A stretch of DNA of 64,000 nt from Oligoflexales bacterium (GTDB lineage: Bacteria; Bdellovibrionota_B; Oligoflexia; Oligoflexales; JALZUQ01): contig JALZUQ010000009.1 in assembly GCA_023301465.1 (NCBI GenBank), positions 1 through 64,000 on the forward strand. Direction: 5' to 3'. The position numbers were made by a program, and so were the translations under genes. The notes beneath the pieces are model-generated. The model was not told the DNA's origin. It made no database searches and saw only the letters and a list, made by a program, of their open reading frames with translations. Shown piece after piece: positions 27,810 to 36,529 of this stretch (the first letter of the stretch is position 1; every line of letters begins with the position of its first letter).

Positions 27810-28775
27810 ATGAAGAGCGTAATCACACTTGTAATCTTAATGGTTTTCTCCATAGCTTGTACTGAAGGTGAAGTCATTGAACGCAGGTCTTTTGATAGCC
27901 AGTCTGGTGGTGCGGTGGACGAGAATTTAACCCCAAAAAACACTGTACCCAGTGTTGTCGATAACGACGAAGTTCCTGTCGAGAATGAAGAAGACGTTGG
28001 AGGTGAACCTGAAAGTGAAACCGAGAATGAAACCGACAGCGAGCCTGGAGGCGAAACAGAACCAACTGAGACTGAGGAAGAAGGAAAAGCACTTGGCGAA
28101 ATTACAAATGAAGCAGCTACAGACTTTAGCTTTACTGGTCTTACTACTTTCGCAACTCATCTTGAAGGAGATGCAGCCTCATACACGATTATGGTGCATG
28201 AAAGTAAGCAACTAGATATTGAAGGATATCAATGCGTTGAGTGTGAAGGTGAGGATGACCCAGAATGCATCAATTGTGCAGACACAGCAAATCATGACAA
28301 AGATAAATGTTTTTGTAATAACGTAGCAAATATAGAAAATGCGCGATGTACAAACACTACTGCACCCGGCTTTATCAATATAAGTTTTGCAAAACCCTCA
28401 GAAGAAAACGAAAACAACACCACAGATGACAATGCTTTTCCGATTGTTGAAAATGTAGATGTATTGAGCGACTCCTCCGTGAATCGTGGCTTAAGTATTA
28501 TCAATGTCATTAAAGATGGTGTTACTTATAGTCAACCATTAGAGGGTTCAAGCATTTTATTCTCGAAACTTCCAACTTCAGACAATAGATCTTATGAGGT
28601 GCAACTTGACTTAAAGCTACGAGAGCTTAATTTTGACCCGAACGCTGAAAACTTAAAAGAAATCAGCTATAAAGCTGACTTAAAAGGAAGTGTGTTTACC
28701 TTCCCAGCCGCTCCCGAAGAATGTAATGAACCTGGAAAAAACGGAAAAAAAGCAGTAGCAATCTACGCTGAATAA
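27810..28775 (+). CDS. Acidic, Cys-rich lipoprotein
   Basis: A 321-residue protein with lipobox VFSIAC (Cys17). Residues about 45-90 form a Glu/Thr/Pro-rich acidic linker with repeated SETENE-like elements. A Cys cluster follows (CVECEGEDDPECINC, then CFCNNVANIENARC), perhaps a disulfide-rich or metal-binding loop, before a beta-rich region. No family was recognised. The acidic linker looks like a spacer holding the rest away from the membrane. A terminator follows closely. Confidence 0.7.
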   Translation: MKSVITLVILMVFSIACTEGEVIERRSFDSQSGGAVDENLTPKNTVPSVVDNDEVPVENEEDVGGEPESETENETDSEPGGETEPTETEEEGKALGEITNEAATDFSFTGLTTFATHLEGDAASYTIMVHESKQLDIEGYQCVECEGEDDPECINCADTANHDKDKCFCNNVANIENARCTNTTAPGFINISFAKPSEENENNTTDDNAFPIVENVDVLSDSSVNRGLSIINVIKDGVTYSQPLEGSSILFSKLPTSDNRSYEVQLDLKLRELNFDPNAENLKEISYKADLKGSVFTFPAAPEECNEPGKNGKKAVAIYAE

Positions 28776-28795
28776 CCCTTGATCAATATCATTAA

Positions 28796-28832
28796 AAAAA
28801 GAGTAGAAGTGTGTGACGCTTCTACTCTTTTT
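28796..28832. terminator. Bidirectional terminator between convergent genes
   Basis: A perfect 14-bp stem, AAAAAGAGTAGAAG (28796-28809) with CTTCTACTCTTTTT (28819-28832), has a 9-base loop and T-runs on both strands. It sits between the acidic lipoprotein gene and the convergent DUF1501 operon and should serve both. Confidence 0.9.
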
Positions 28833-28850
28833 ATTATATCTAAACACATC

Positions 28851-30353
28851 TTATTTTTTGACGATCTTTCGAAAATCAGGCAACCCAGCAGCACTTCCAT
28901 CAATATCTAACGCACTTGTTAAAACAGAATAAAACTCTTTTTCTGAGGTTTTCTTATTTCTGTCTGGGCTTCCAGTAACTGGATCAAAACCATAAGTTAA
29001 AGCAGTCTTTGGGTCTATTCCCCCAATGACCCGGTTACCTTTAAGCATAGGAGATATAAGCACTGAAGCATTATTAAGGTCATGAGCACTACCAAAAACT
29101 TCTGACCCCGCAGGCCTTGTCTTGGATCTTCCAAAATCAGAAGCCATATAAATCATGGTTTTGTCCCAGTAGCTTTCTCCTTTTGTGCCGTAAGGAGTTG
29201 CTTTTAATAGTTCAATCAAACCATCAGTTACCCTAAGCATACGCTGCCACATGTGTGCTTGAGCACCACGGTGGTCATTGTGAGAAAAATCAAATGCAAT
29301 GGGAATATTATAAAATTCATAAATCCCCTTATCAGATGTTGACGTAGAAGAGTTTGGACCTAAGGTCACAACTGAACTCACACCTTTTGTAATCGCTAAA
29401 TAACTCATGATAGCCTGTGCATCAAAAGTATCTTTATTATAACGTGGAAACATTGCTTTCGCTTTTTCAGTTGCTGCATCACCAGCTCCGTCCAAAAAGA
29501 ATAGCTTTTCAAAAAGATTTTCTTGCTCAAATCTTGGTCTTGTTTTTTCTCGGTGATTTAACCAAGAACTAAGCTTTGGGTCATCTTTGAAGGTTTTCAT
29601 AAAGTTACTTTGAGACTCAATGCCACGAAGCCTAAAATCCCTTGCTAAGTCCATCATGGCCTTTGATGGCACTCCAGAGACCTTAGCACTAGAAGACAGG
29701 CTTAGAGGCCAATATAATGGGTTTGACACAGACATCCCTCGTGCATATGACTCTAACGATGAATCACCGCCATCAAAAGCATAACCACCTGAACCCATGT
29801 TCATATTTGGAATAGAAAACCCTTGCCCATAAAAGCTAGCTGCAACTTCCTGAATGGTACGTCCAGCCCATGCCTCGTTGCCATTCACAGATCTTTGTTG
29901 AGCAATTCCATGGTTTACACTTGTTCCTTCAGAGGTGACCACTGTGATATCTTGTTTATGTCTTCTTAAAAACTCACTTTGATCGGAAACAACCTGAAAG
30001 TTACCCAAAGCAGGCATGGTATGTTCTAGTTTAACAGCTTTAAAAGGAGTACCATCTACCGCCACTAATTGTGAGTCTTTGTAACAGTTAATCACTTCTG
30101 GGTCACCGCCAGCAGCACGCACTTCATCTTCACTCAAAGCTAAAAAACTATCATTAATGGAACCACCGCCGAAGTTTGTTAAAACAATTAAAAACTTCTG
30201 GTCTTCATCTTGTTCATTTACTTTACTTTGGTTTACACCTAATAAGCTTGAAGGCACCATAGACAAAGCTGTTGCAGTGGATGCGGCACCAGCCGTGAAT
30301 TTCAAAGCACTTCGTCTTGATACCTGTTTTTTATTTTTTTTGCTCTTTTTCAT
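28851..30353 (-). CDS. DUF1501-family exported protein (cassette A)
   Basis: 500 residues with a Tat-like signal: a Lys-rich start, then SRRSALKFTAGAASTATAL. The body matches the DUF1501 (alkaline-phosphatase-fold) group: FLIVLTNFGGGSINDSF, VTSEGTSVNHGIAQQRS, AFDFSHNDHRGAQAHMWQRM and MIYMASDFGRSKTRPAGSE. DUF1501 proteins are typically encoded with DUF1553/DUF1588-type cytochrome proteins; their biochemical role is not established. This is the third gene of the operon, nine bases after the small lipoprotein gene. An SD AGAGGA precedes ATG. Confidence 0.88.
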   Translation of the reverse strand: MKKSKKNKKQVSRRSALKFTAGAASTATALSMVPSSLLGVNQSKVNEQDEDQKFLIVLTNFGGGSINDSFLALSEDEVRAAGGDPEVINCYKDSQLVAVDGTPFKAVKLEHTMPALGNFQVVSDQSEFLRRHKQDITVVTSEGTSVNHGIAQQRSVNGNEAWAGRTIQEVAASFYGQGFSIPNMNMGSGGYAFDGGDSSLESYARGMSVSNPLYWPLSLSSSAKVSGVPSKAMMDLARDFRLRGIESQSNFMKTFKDDPKLSSWLNHREKTRPRFEQENLFEKLFFLDGAGDAATEKAKAMFPRYNKDTFDAQAIMSYLAITKGVSSVVTLGPNSSTSTSDKGIYEFYNIPIAFDFSHNDHRGAQAHMWQRMLRVTDGLIELLKATPYGTKGESYWDKTMIYMASDFGRSKTRPAGSEVFGSAHDLNNASVLISPMLKGNRVIGGIDPKTALTYGFDPVTGSPDRNKKTSEKEFYSVLTSALDIDGSAAGLPDFRKIVKK

Positions 30354-30362
30354 TTTTTTCCT

Positions 30363-31016
30363 CTAATAAAACAAAAATTCAACGGACGTCATTAAACTAA
30401 AACAACTTAATCTTGCCCAATCATCGTAAGTTCCGCCGTTTTTTTCTAAGTTAGATGCAAATTCTTTTGCTGCAGCGATTTCATTTTCACTTGCATCTCT
30501 TGCTAATATATTTTGATACAAGTTTGAAACCATTAAACCCACATGAGATGAATCACTAACACTGCCTTTTGAAAATATCTTTGATTCACCGCTTTCTAAA
30601 TCAAGTGCTACTCTTTTCTCACATGCACTCCATACGATTCTTTCTACAACAATAGGTGTTGTCTCTAAGAAACTATTTTTGTTTTCCCAGATGTTTTTAT
30701 CGTAGGCGTCCACACCACCTAGCGTTAAATGATGTGCCTCATTGATACAGTTAAGACTTTCAAGTTCTTGACATATCTGGTTTTGACTTAAACTGAGTGA
30801 AGTCATGATTTCTTGTTCTAAAAGCTTTTGTTTTTTAAACTTTAATTTAGAACCTAATGCCAAACTAGCCGATTCTGTAGTTGTTATTTCACCTTCATTC
30901 TCTGAGGGGTTTAATGTTTCCTCTATTGACCCAGAATCCCCTTGGTTTGTAAACTTCCCTTTGCCGCAAGACAAAATGAACACCGCTACTAGTAATATAA
31001 TTGATTTAAGGTGCAC
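30363..31016 (-). CDS. Small lipoprotein of the DUF1501 cassette A
   Basis: 217 residues from a GTG at 31016, which has GGAGG six bases upstream and overlaps the stop of the preceding cytochrome gene by 11 bases. The signal ends in lipobox FILSC. The C-terminus (RLSCFSLMTSVEFLFY) resembles the closing segment of the partner lipoprotein in the second cassette (SACSLLLSSPAAIFH) and the generic terminal segment of DUF1592/DUF1800-type proteins. The function is unknown. The tight coupling suggests a complex with its two operon neighbours. Confidence 0.75.
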   Translation of the reverse strand: MHLKSIILLVAVFILSCGKGKFTNQGDSGSIEETLNPSENEGEITTTESASLALGSKLKFKKQKLLEQEIMTSLSLSQNQICQELESLNCINEAHHLTLGGVDAYDKNIWENKNSFLETTPIVVERIVWSACEKRVALDLESGESKIFSKGSVSDSSHVGLMVSNLYQNILARDASENEIAAAKEFASNLEKNGGTYDDWARLSCFSLMTSVEFLFY

Positions 31017-32604
31017 CGTAAGCCTCCGTCTCAACAAGTTTCTTAAGCATTTTAGAAACGCTGTAATTATCCTCTCCCATTAAGCCTTTCCAAAGACTTT
31101 CGTACTCATTTTTTTCTGATTCAGATGCTGGTTTGGAGCCAACAAGGTGAATCCAGTAATCGAGAACTATGTTTTTTACAAAGTAATCACTATTCGCAGC
31201 AACTTGTCCCCATTCCACTAAATTCGCAACCGGTTTACCTAAAACATAACCCGCCTCAGGCACACCTGATAACTCTGGCTCTGTTTCTTTATTGATTTCA
31301 GAAAGAAGCTCGACTCTTCTGGGCTTGTAAATACCTGGTACAAGCATTTTTGAGTTAGTAAGATACCACTCTACTAAATTCTCTGGGATTAAATTCACAA
31401 GGGTATTATCTGGCCTCTGACCATTTGGATCAAAAATATTTCCTACGTCAATGTCTTTACCGGGGACATCAAATGACAACCCATTATATTTTGTAAAAGG
31501 GTAGGATGCAGCATCGAGAGTTCTATGACAAAAAGAACAATCATCAGATAATATACCCTTGTTATCATGATCCACTAGCTCAAAATCACCCTCTGGCTCA
31601 ATCAACCCTTCTGATTTTGCAATATCTAAACCTAAATAAGCACGCATAGCATGAGCTGCATTCGTACGAGGAATACTTGTAAACATCGTTCTAAAAGTTG
31701 CGTTCCAAAGAGTGGTTAACATCCCTGCTCTACGCTCTTTAGGAACAAACTGCTGCCTTTTCCCCATAAAGTTACCTAATTCGAGAACAAGACCACTTGC
31801 ATCATCTCTCATAGGCATTTCATCAACAGCTTCATAGGTGGTCGCCCCTCCCCCTTCAATCATCGAAACATAATGATCAGCAGTTAAAAGCCCACGAACA
31901 TCTCTATCATTTACGTTGTAGTAAACAAAAAGCTGATAATCGTCATCATAATCACCAAGCGGAACTTCCCCAGAATTATGGCCTGATTTTAATGTTCTAA
32001 GAGGCTGAACTTTTGTATGTGCCATCTGCCAAACAACACCATCGCGACCTTTCCAAAAACCTGAATTCAAACAGGATTCTTGAAAATCACTTAAAGATTT
32101 TTTTTGTTCAGACAAAGAAAGTGATTTAAAGACTTTTAGATCTTGGTAGTTTGCTTTTTTTCCACAGAAATCTAAACTGACTCTTTTGTAAGTATAAACA
32201 GGATCATAACCACACACATTCCAGTTGGAAAGTTTATCTCTGTCTTCACAATCTATGTTCTCTGTTGTTGGTTCAGTGCTATTAGCAACACCCGGATCTG
32301 TCCCAGCTAGATACTCTTCTATATTTGAAATGCCATCATTATCGCAATCAAGATTTTCTATTTTTAATAAACTCTCTCGAACTGCACCTTCAAAATCCGT
32401 CTCCCAAAGATCAGAGCCAGCACTAACGCATTTGCCGAACTCGTTATTTACAGGAGGGTTTGTATGACAAGAGACACATGAAAACTCACCACTCACGCAC
32501 TGAGGGCTTTCAGGGTACATTTCACAAAAAGTAACTATCGTACTTGGCCTTGCTTCAAGCAAGCTAAACCATGTCAATATCCATATGACCAATAAATTCT
32601 TCAA
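31006..32604 (-). CDS. Diheme c-type protein with DUF1588-like domain (cassette A)
   Basis: 532 residues from TTG 32604, with GAGGA upstream. A signal peptide (LLVIWILTWFSLLEA) is followed by a haem motif CVSCH (43-47) and a calcium-type loop in CDNDGISNIEEYLAGTDPG (thrombospondin type 3/EF-hand-like). Near the middle a second haem motif CSFCH (356-360) lies in CSFCHRTLDAASYPFTKYNG, the arrangement seen in DUF1588-type planctomycete cytochrome proteins. It is probably periplasmic or outer-surface. It is the first gene of a three-gene operon. Confidence 0.8.
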   Translation of the reverse strand: MKNLLVIWILTWFSLLEARPSTIVTFCEMYPESPQCVSGEFSCVSCHTNPPVNNEFGKCVSAGSDLWETDFEGAVRESLLKIENLDCDNDGISNIEEYLAGTDPGVANSTEPTTENIDCEDRDKLSNWNVCGYDPVYTYKRVSLDFCGKKANYQDLKVFKSLSLSEQKKSLSDFQESCLNSGFWKGRDGVVWQMAHTKVQPLRTLKSGHNSGEVPLGDYDDDYQLFVYYNVNDRDVRGLLTADHYVSMIEGGGATTYEAVDEMPMRDDASGLVLELGNFMGKRQQFVPKERRAGMLTTLWNATFRTMFTSIPRTNAAHAMRAYLGLDIAKSEGLIEPEGDFELVDHDNKGILSDDCSFCHRTLDAASYPFTKYNGLSFDVPGKDIDVGNIFDPNGQRPDNTLVNLIPENLVEWYLTNSKMLVPGIYKPRRVELLSEINKETEPELSGVPEAGYVLGKPVANLVEWGQVAANSDYFVKNIVLDYWIHLVGSKPASESEKNEYESLWKGLMGEDNYSVSKMLKKLVETEAYGAP

Positions 32605-32805
32605 AAGCTATTCCTCTATCAAGCTTGTTCAGGGTTATCCCTGATATAATTCATCATCGTCTAGTGTGGAGTTAACTTTACAACGTTGTCTTAACCTACT
32701 GAATCTACTAGCTAATAAAACTTTATTTAACCTTTCATCAAACAGCCCCGAGTTTTATTATGTCGGGTGTTTCTGGATTACCTTTCGATTTAGAGGAGAA
32801 AAGGT

Positions 32806-33144
32806 ATGAACAAAACGCTAACTTTAACTTTGGTGCTCGCAGGAGTGCTTGGGTTTTCAACGTCATTATTTGGAAAAACAAAACGCTACACAAAGAAAGG
32901 ATTTAAAAAAGTTGCTGTTTTAACTCCAAGTCAGAAGACTTTTAAGAAAAAAACGTTGAAACTAAAAAAACCCACAAGAAAAGCACAACTAAACGCGAGA
33001 AAAAAAGCCCTTAAAAAACGTAGATTGGCAATGATCAATAAGAAAAAACGTATTAAGGCAATGAAAAAAAGCAAATGGGATCGTATTGATTTTTATTTGT
33101 TAGACATGGGTCATAAAGAAAATGGTGGAGACATCTTTCAGTAA
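32806..33144 (+). CDS. Small, extremely basic exported protein
   Basis: 112 residues with a strong SD (AGAGGAG) and a clean signal peptide (LTLTLVLAGVLGFSTSLFG). The mature part is dominated by Lys/Arg (KKGFKK, KKKTLKLKKPTRKAQ, ARKKALKKRRLAMINKKKR), then changes to an ordinary tail (WDRIDFYLLDMGHKE). Basic proteins of this kind bind nucleic acid, peptidoglycan or lipopolysaccharide, but nothing here decides between them. It is flanked by a leader with a weak CCCGA/TCGGG hairpin (about 32743-32768) and a terminator downstream. Confidence 0.7.
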   Translation: MNKTLTLTLVLAGVLGFSTSLFGKTKRYTKKGFKKVAVLTPSQKTFKKKTLKLKKPTRKAQLNARKKALKKRRLAMINKKKRIKAMKKSKWDRIDFYLLDMGHKENGGDIFQ

Positions 33145-33247
33145 GTTTTTATAAAAATATATTAACAGCAACCTGTAAACCAAAACATCCGACACTTTCA
33201 TATTCTAAAGTTCTTAGAATAAAAAACTTAAAATACACGTATTGACT

Positions 33248-33273
33248 AAAAACCAGTGAATTTAATGGTTTTT
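33248..33273 (+). terminator. Intrinsic terminator
   Basis: AAAAACCA (33248-33255) pairs with TGGTTTTT (33266-33273) around a 10-base loop, about 100 bases after the basic protein gene. Confidence 0.55.
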
Positions 33274-33350
33274 GTAAAAAGCTTTCGCAGTCAGCTTTAA
33301 CACCCATCAAAAAAAGAACATGATTTCAGGATCTTACGCTGTAGCACTAT

Positions 33351-33366
33351 TGGTATGGTTTCTGCA
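33351..33366 (+). promoter_or_regulatory. Sigma-54 promoter candidate for the protease gene
   Basis: TGGTATGGTTTCTGCA matches the -24/-12 consensus TGGYAYR-N4-TTGCW with one mismatch (C for the first T of the -12 box). The spacing is correct and the start would be near 33377, leaving a 24-base leader with SD AGGAAG before ATG 33401. Confidence 0.6.
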
Positions 33367-33400
33367 TCTTTCATATCAGTATTTAAAGTAGGAAGATTCT

Positions 33401-34354
33401 ATGAGAAATTTATCGTTTATTTTGATTTTGTTTGCTTTAGTAGCTTGCGAACCCAAAAATAACTCTGATGTAAAAATCATTGGTTCAACTGCAAGACATC
33501 TATCAGGATCTCAAAACAAAGTTCCCGGCGTCATGAATATCAGTACAAATAGATCAGGGTTTTGCACCGCTCAAGCAGTGTCAGATTCCACCATGATTTC
33601 TGCAGCCCACTGCTTTCGTGACCACATCGCAAACACTGGATTTGCAGAAGTTTGCATTGAAAGCGGAGAAAATACTGGTGCTTGTTCTACAAATGTATAT
33701 ATGCCAGATCAATTCTTAGACCGTGACCCAACAGAGTTTGTATACGACGTAGCAATTGTTGAGTTTGAACTCCCTATATTTAATCAATACTTTAATGTTA
33801 GGCATCAATCTGACCCAGTTTCTATAGGTTCTGATTTTTATATCGTTGGATACTCACCTAATGAAAATATATCTGCAAACGCGGCACAGTGTGCTGAAAC
33901 AGGGTGCTGGGGTACAACAGCATTGATTGACATTAGTCATGAATATGAAACTCTTACCGCACCAGATGGCAGAGCCTTTAGAGGAGATGCTATTACAGAC
34001 GAACCCGTTACTCTAGTATCAAACTTACAAAGCGGATCAACCACAAACAGAGGAGACTCAGGTGGTGGTGCAATAGATTTTGAATTTTGCTCTTTGTTTG
34101 GTGTTCTATCTAGAGGAACTGGCAACTCAGCTCTCCACACAAATTTAACAGCACCCGATGTTCAAAAATGGTTAGTTGATAGCCCGCAAAATTATGATTC
34201 AAATATTTATATTTGCGGTTTACACGGCAACGATCCAAATAGATGTAGCCTAGAAGGGGTTTATCACCGAATTCGCGTAGAAGTCGAAAATGAAGTGAAC
34301 TGTGTTACTCTTAATACCAAGCAACCATTTCAAGATTTATTAGATGAAATTTAA
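33401..34354 (+). CDS. Trypsin-like (S1) serine protease lipoprotein
   Basis: 317 residues. Lipobox FALVAC (Cys16) leads into a short linker and a chymotrypsin-fold domain with the complete triad: His70 in ISAAHC, Asp116 in VYDVAIV and Ser220 in NRGDSGGG. Eight or more further cysteines suggest disulfides. An extra C-terminal segment (about 250-317) has its own Cys pair. It is probably membrane-anchored and facing outward, cutting extracellular or periplasmic proteins. It is followed 28 bases on by a thioredoxin-fold lipoprotein, likely in the same transcript. Confidence 0.92.
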   Translation: MRNLSFILILFALVACEPKNNSDVKIIGSTARHLSGSQNKVPGVMNISTNRSGFCTAQAVSDSTMISAAHCFRDHIANTGFAEVCIESGENTGACSTNVYMPDQFLDRDPTEFVYDVAIVEFELPIFNQYFNVRHQSDPVSIGSDFYIVGYSPNENISANAAQCAETGCWGTTALIDISHEYETLTAPDGRAFRGDAITDEPVTLVSNLQSGSTTNRGDSGGGAIDFEFCSLFGVLSRGTGNSALHTNLTAPDVQKWLVDSPQNYDSNIYICGLHGNDPNRCSLEGVYHRIRVEVENEVNCVTLNTKQPFQDLLDEI

Positions 34355-34382
34355 TTTTTTTGAAACATGAATGGAGTTTATG

Positions 34383-35036
34383 ATGAAACTATTTCTAATA
34401 ATAATAATAATAAGCTTAAACCTTTTTGCCTGTCATCAAAAAACAAATACACAGCAGTTTAAAATTGACCAAGGTGTTACTAATAGTAACTTTACCCCTG
34501 ATGTCCCAAATATAGATTTTGACAGAGAAAATAATTCAAATAACAGTAGTACATCAACAAGCAAACCAAATGCATCATCTGAAACTATCGAATGGAACGG
34601 TGATTTATCCTCAATTGCTGATACAGAAATTCAGTCCATTGGAGGCGATAAAATTAAATTCAACCAACTTCAAAACGGAAAGCGTTTTTTAGTGATAGGA
34701 CTGTATGATTCAGATTGCCCATTGTGCATAGCAAAAGCAAAAATATTTACCGAGAGTAAAAACAAATCATTTTTTCAAAACTCCGACACTTGCCAATACG
34801 TAGGTATCGTCCAAGGAGAACCAACGGACAATGACATGAAGGAATTTGCTTTAGAGTATGGGTTTCAGTTTGAAGGCTCTGCAAAAGATGACATCAGTAG
34901 ATCAGACTTTGTTTCTCAAGTACTTGACGAAGGGTTCGAGTTTCCAACAACTATAGTAGTGGATGAAGCTGGAGATATCGTAAAGTCCTTTGATAAAGAT
35001 CTAGGGCCTCAAACTGCTGTTTCATATTGTCAATAA
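34383..35036 (+). CDS. Thioredoxin-fold lipoprotein with CPLC motif
   Basis: 217 residues from ATG 34383, with GGAG six bases upstream. Lipobox LNLFAC (Cys17) is followed by an Asn/Ser-rich linker and a TlpA/peroxiredoxin-like domain: FLVIGLYDSDCPLCIAKAK with Cys112 and Cys115 as redox pair, and FPTTIVVDEAGDIVKSF as the cis-Pro-type strand. It likely handles disulfides in the periplasm, perhaps for the Cys-rich protease encoded before it. Classic TlpA motifs are CxxC as here, but the substrate is unknown. Confidence 0.75.
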   Translation: MKLFLIIIIISLNLFACHQKTNTQQFKIDQGVTNSNFTPDVPNIDFDRENNSNNSSTSTSKPNASSETIEWNGDLSSIADTEIQSIGGDKIKFNQLQNGKRFLVIGLYDSDCPLCIAKAKIFTESKNKSFFQNSDTCQYVGIVQGEPTDNDMKEFALEYGFQFEGSAKDDISRSDFVSQVLDEGFEFPTTIVVDEAGDIVKSFDKDLGPQTAVSYCQ

Positions 35037-35089
35037 AACTCTAAAAACGAAACCCTACTTACATCAGTCGTTCAGATCAAAAAATATAA

Positions 35090-36367
35090 TTATGTGATAT
35101 TTGCTACCAACTCACCCAAAGAACCATATTCACTTTGACGATCTTCTAAAAATGATTTTAATATCCATTTACCAGCTCTTACTTCATCCTCACCAACCAT
35201 GATGCAATGGGTATATTTTTGTTTGATCAGCTTAGGTATCAATTTTCCTAATTTCATAGGTTTAAGAAGTAAATCATGTGAAAACTCTTTTTGACTTAAA
35301 ACCCTAATAGCCTGTGAACACATTTGAAGACTAGACTCATCAAGACCAACCACTTTTACCTTTATGGGTGTGGTTTCTACATCATCAGGCTTATTTACTT
35401 TTGCTGCTACGATACGGTCTATTCCAAAAGACCCGCCAACAGCACTATGAGAATCTTTTAGAAACCTACCAAGCAATCCATCGTAGCGACCGCCTGAAGC
35501 GATTGAACCAATCTCGGGGTCATTTTCAAGTAAAGTTTCAAATACCATACCGCTATAATACCCCAAGCCTCTAGCGATACTGAGATCTAACTCAAAACGA
35601 ACACCTAAAAACTCTTGAGCATTCAGTGCTGACATCATCTGTTGAATAAAGCCCAGCTCTTTGCTTGCTTGCTCCAAACCCATCAAATGGGGATGACTAG
35701 CATCTTCTAAACAAGAAAAAACAACATCCACCTGCTCGGACTCTAACGATGTTTGATCAACCAAAGACGCTTTTACCTTTTCTTTGCCTATTTTTTCTAG
35801 CTTATCAATTTGAATAAGAGCTTTAGAAAACTCCTCTTCTTTCATTTGAAAGCTACCGAAAAGTGCATTTAGAACCTTACGATGCCCTACTCTAATTACA
35901 ATTGGCCCTAGATTTAACTTTTCAAAAGAGGCACCAAAAAACCTTAAAATATCGAAATCAGCTAGTTGGGCCTTACCTCCCACAATATCCACATCACATT
36001 GAGTAAATTCACGGTAACGTCCTCGTTGTGGTTTTTCACCACGAAACACTTGACCGTACTGTATCCTTCTAAACGGTAAGCCAAGATCATGGTGATTTGT
36101 CGCCATAAACCTTGCAAAAGACATCGTTAAATCAAAACGCAATGCAACATCGCGGTCACCATTGTCTTTAAACCGATAAACCTGTTTGTCGGTTTCTCCA
36201 CCCTCACCTAATATGGTTTCTGCGTATTCGACAATTGGAGTCTCGATTTGATGAAACTGGTGTAATTTCCCTTGCGTGAGAACAGTCTGGAGAATTTCAA
36301 ATCGTCGAGCGGCTGTGCTTGGGAGCACATCACGAAAACCTTTTAAAATCATAGGTTTTATGGGCAT
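35090..36367 (-). CDS. hisS: Histidyl-tRNA synthetase
   Basis: 425 residues with class II motifs: motif 1 around GFRDVLPSTAARRFEIL, motif 2 FRGEKPQRGRYREFTQCDVD, the HisA signatures LGYYSGMVFE and ASGGRYDGLLGRF, and motif 3 GGSFGIDRIVA. A C-terminal anticodon-binding domain (VKVVGLDESSLQMC onward) completes it. It charges tRNA(His). It is divergent from the barrel gene at 36530 and has weak SD evidence. Confidence 0.97.
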   Translation of the reverse strand: MPIKPMILKGFRDVLPSTAARRFEILQTVLTQGKLHQFHQIETPIVEYAETILGEGGETDKQVYRFKDNGDRDVALRFDLTMSFARFMATNHHDLGLPFRRIQYGQVFRGEKPQRGRYREFTQCDVDIVGGKAQLADFDILRFFGASFEKLNLGPIVIRVGHRKVLNALFGSFQMKEEEFSKALIQIDKLEKIGKEKVKASLVDQTSLESEQVDVVFSCLEDASHPHLMGLEQASKELGFIQQMMSALNAQEFLGVRFELDLSIARGLGYYSGMVFETLLENDPEIGSIASGGRYDGLLGRFLKDSHSAVGGSFGIDRIVAAKVNKPDDVETTPIKVKVVGLDESSLQMCSQAIRVLSQKEFSHDLLLKPMKLGKLIPKLIKQKYTHCIMVGEDEVRAGKWILKSFLEDRQSEYGSLGELVANIT

Positions 36368-36529
36368 ATAAATAGTCCTTCATCATGCAGCTTATATTTT
36401 AACCTATATCAAATCAAAATATAACCTAACAATTCTCATTATTTGACTTAATTCTGAGCTATTTTACTAAATCAGAGAAATTGATTATGCTCCAATGGCA
36501 CAAGCATTGAAAGTCAAAAAAGAGCATAG

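Noticed and set aside
36496-36511. TGGCACAAGCATTGAA as a sigma-54 promoter for the barrel gene at 36530
   Set aside because: The -12 box lacks the essential GC (TTGAA), and the start would leave a leader of only about 10 bases without SD.
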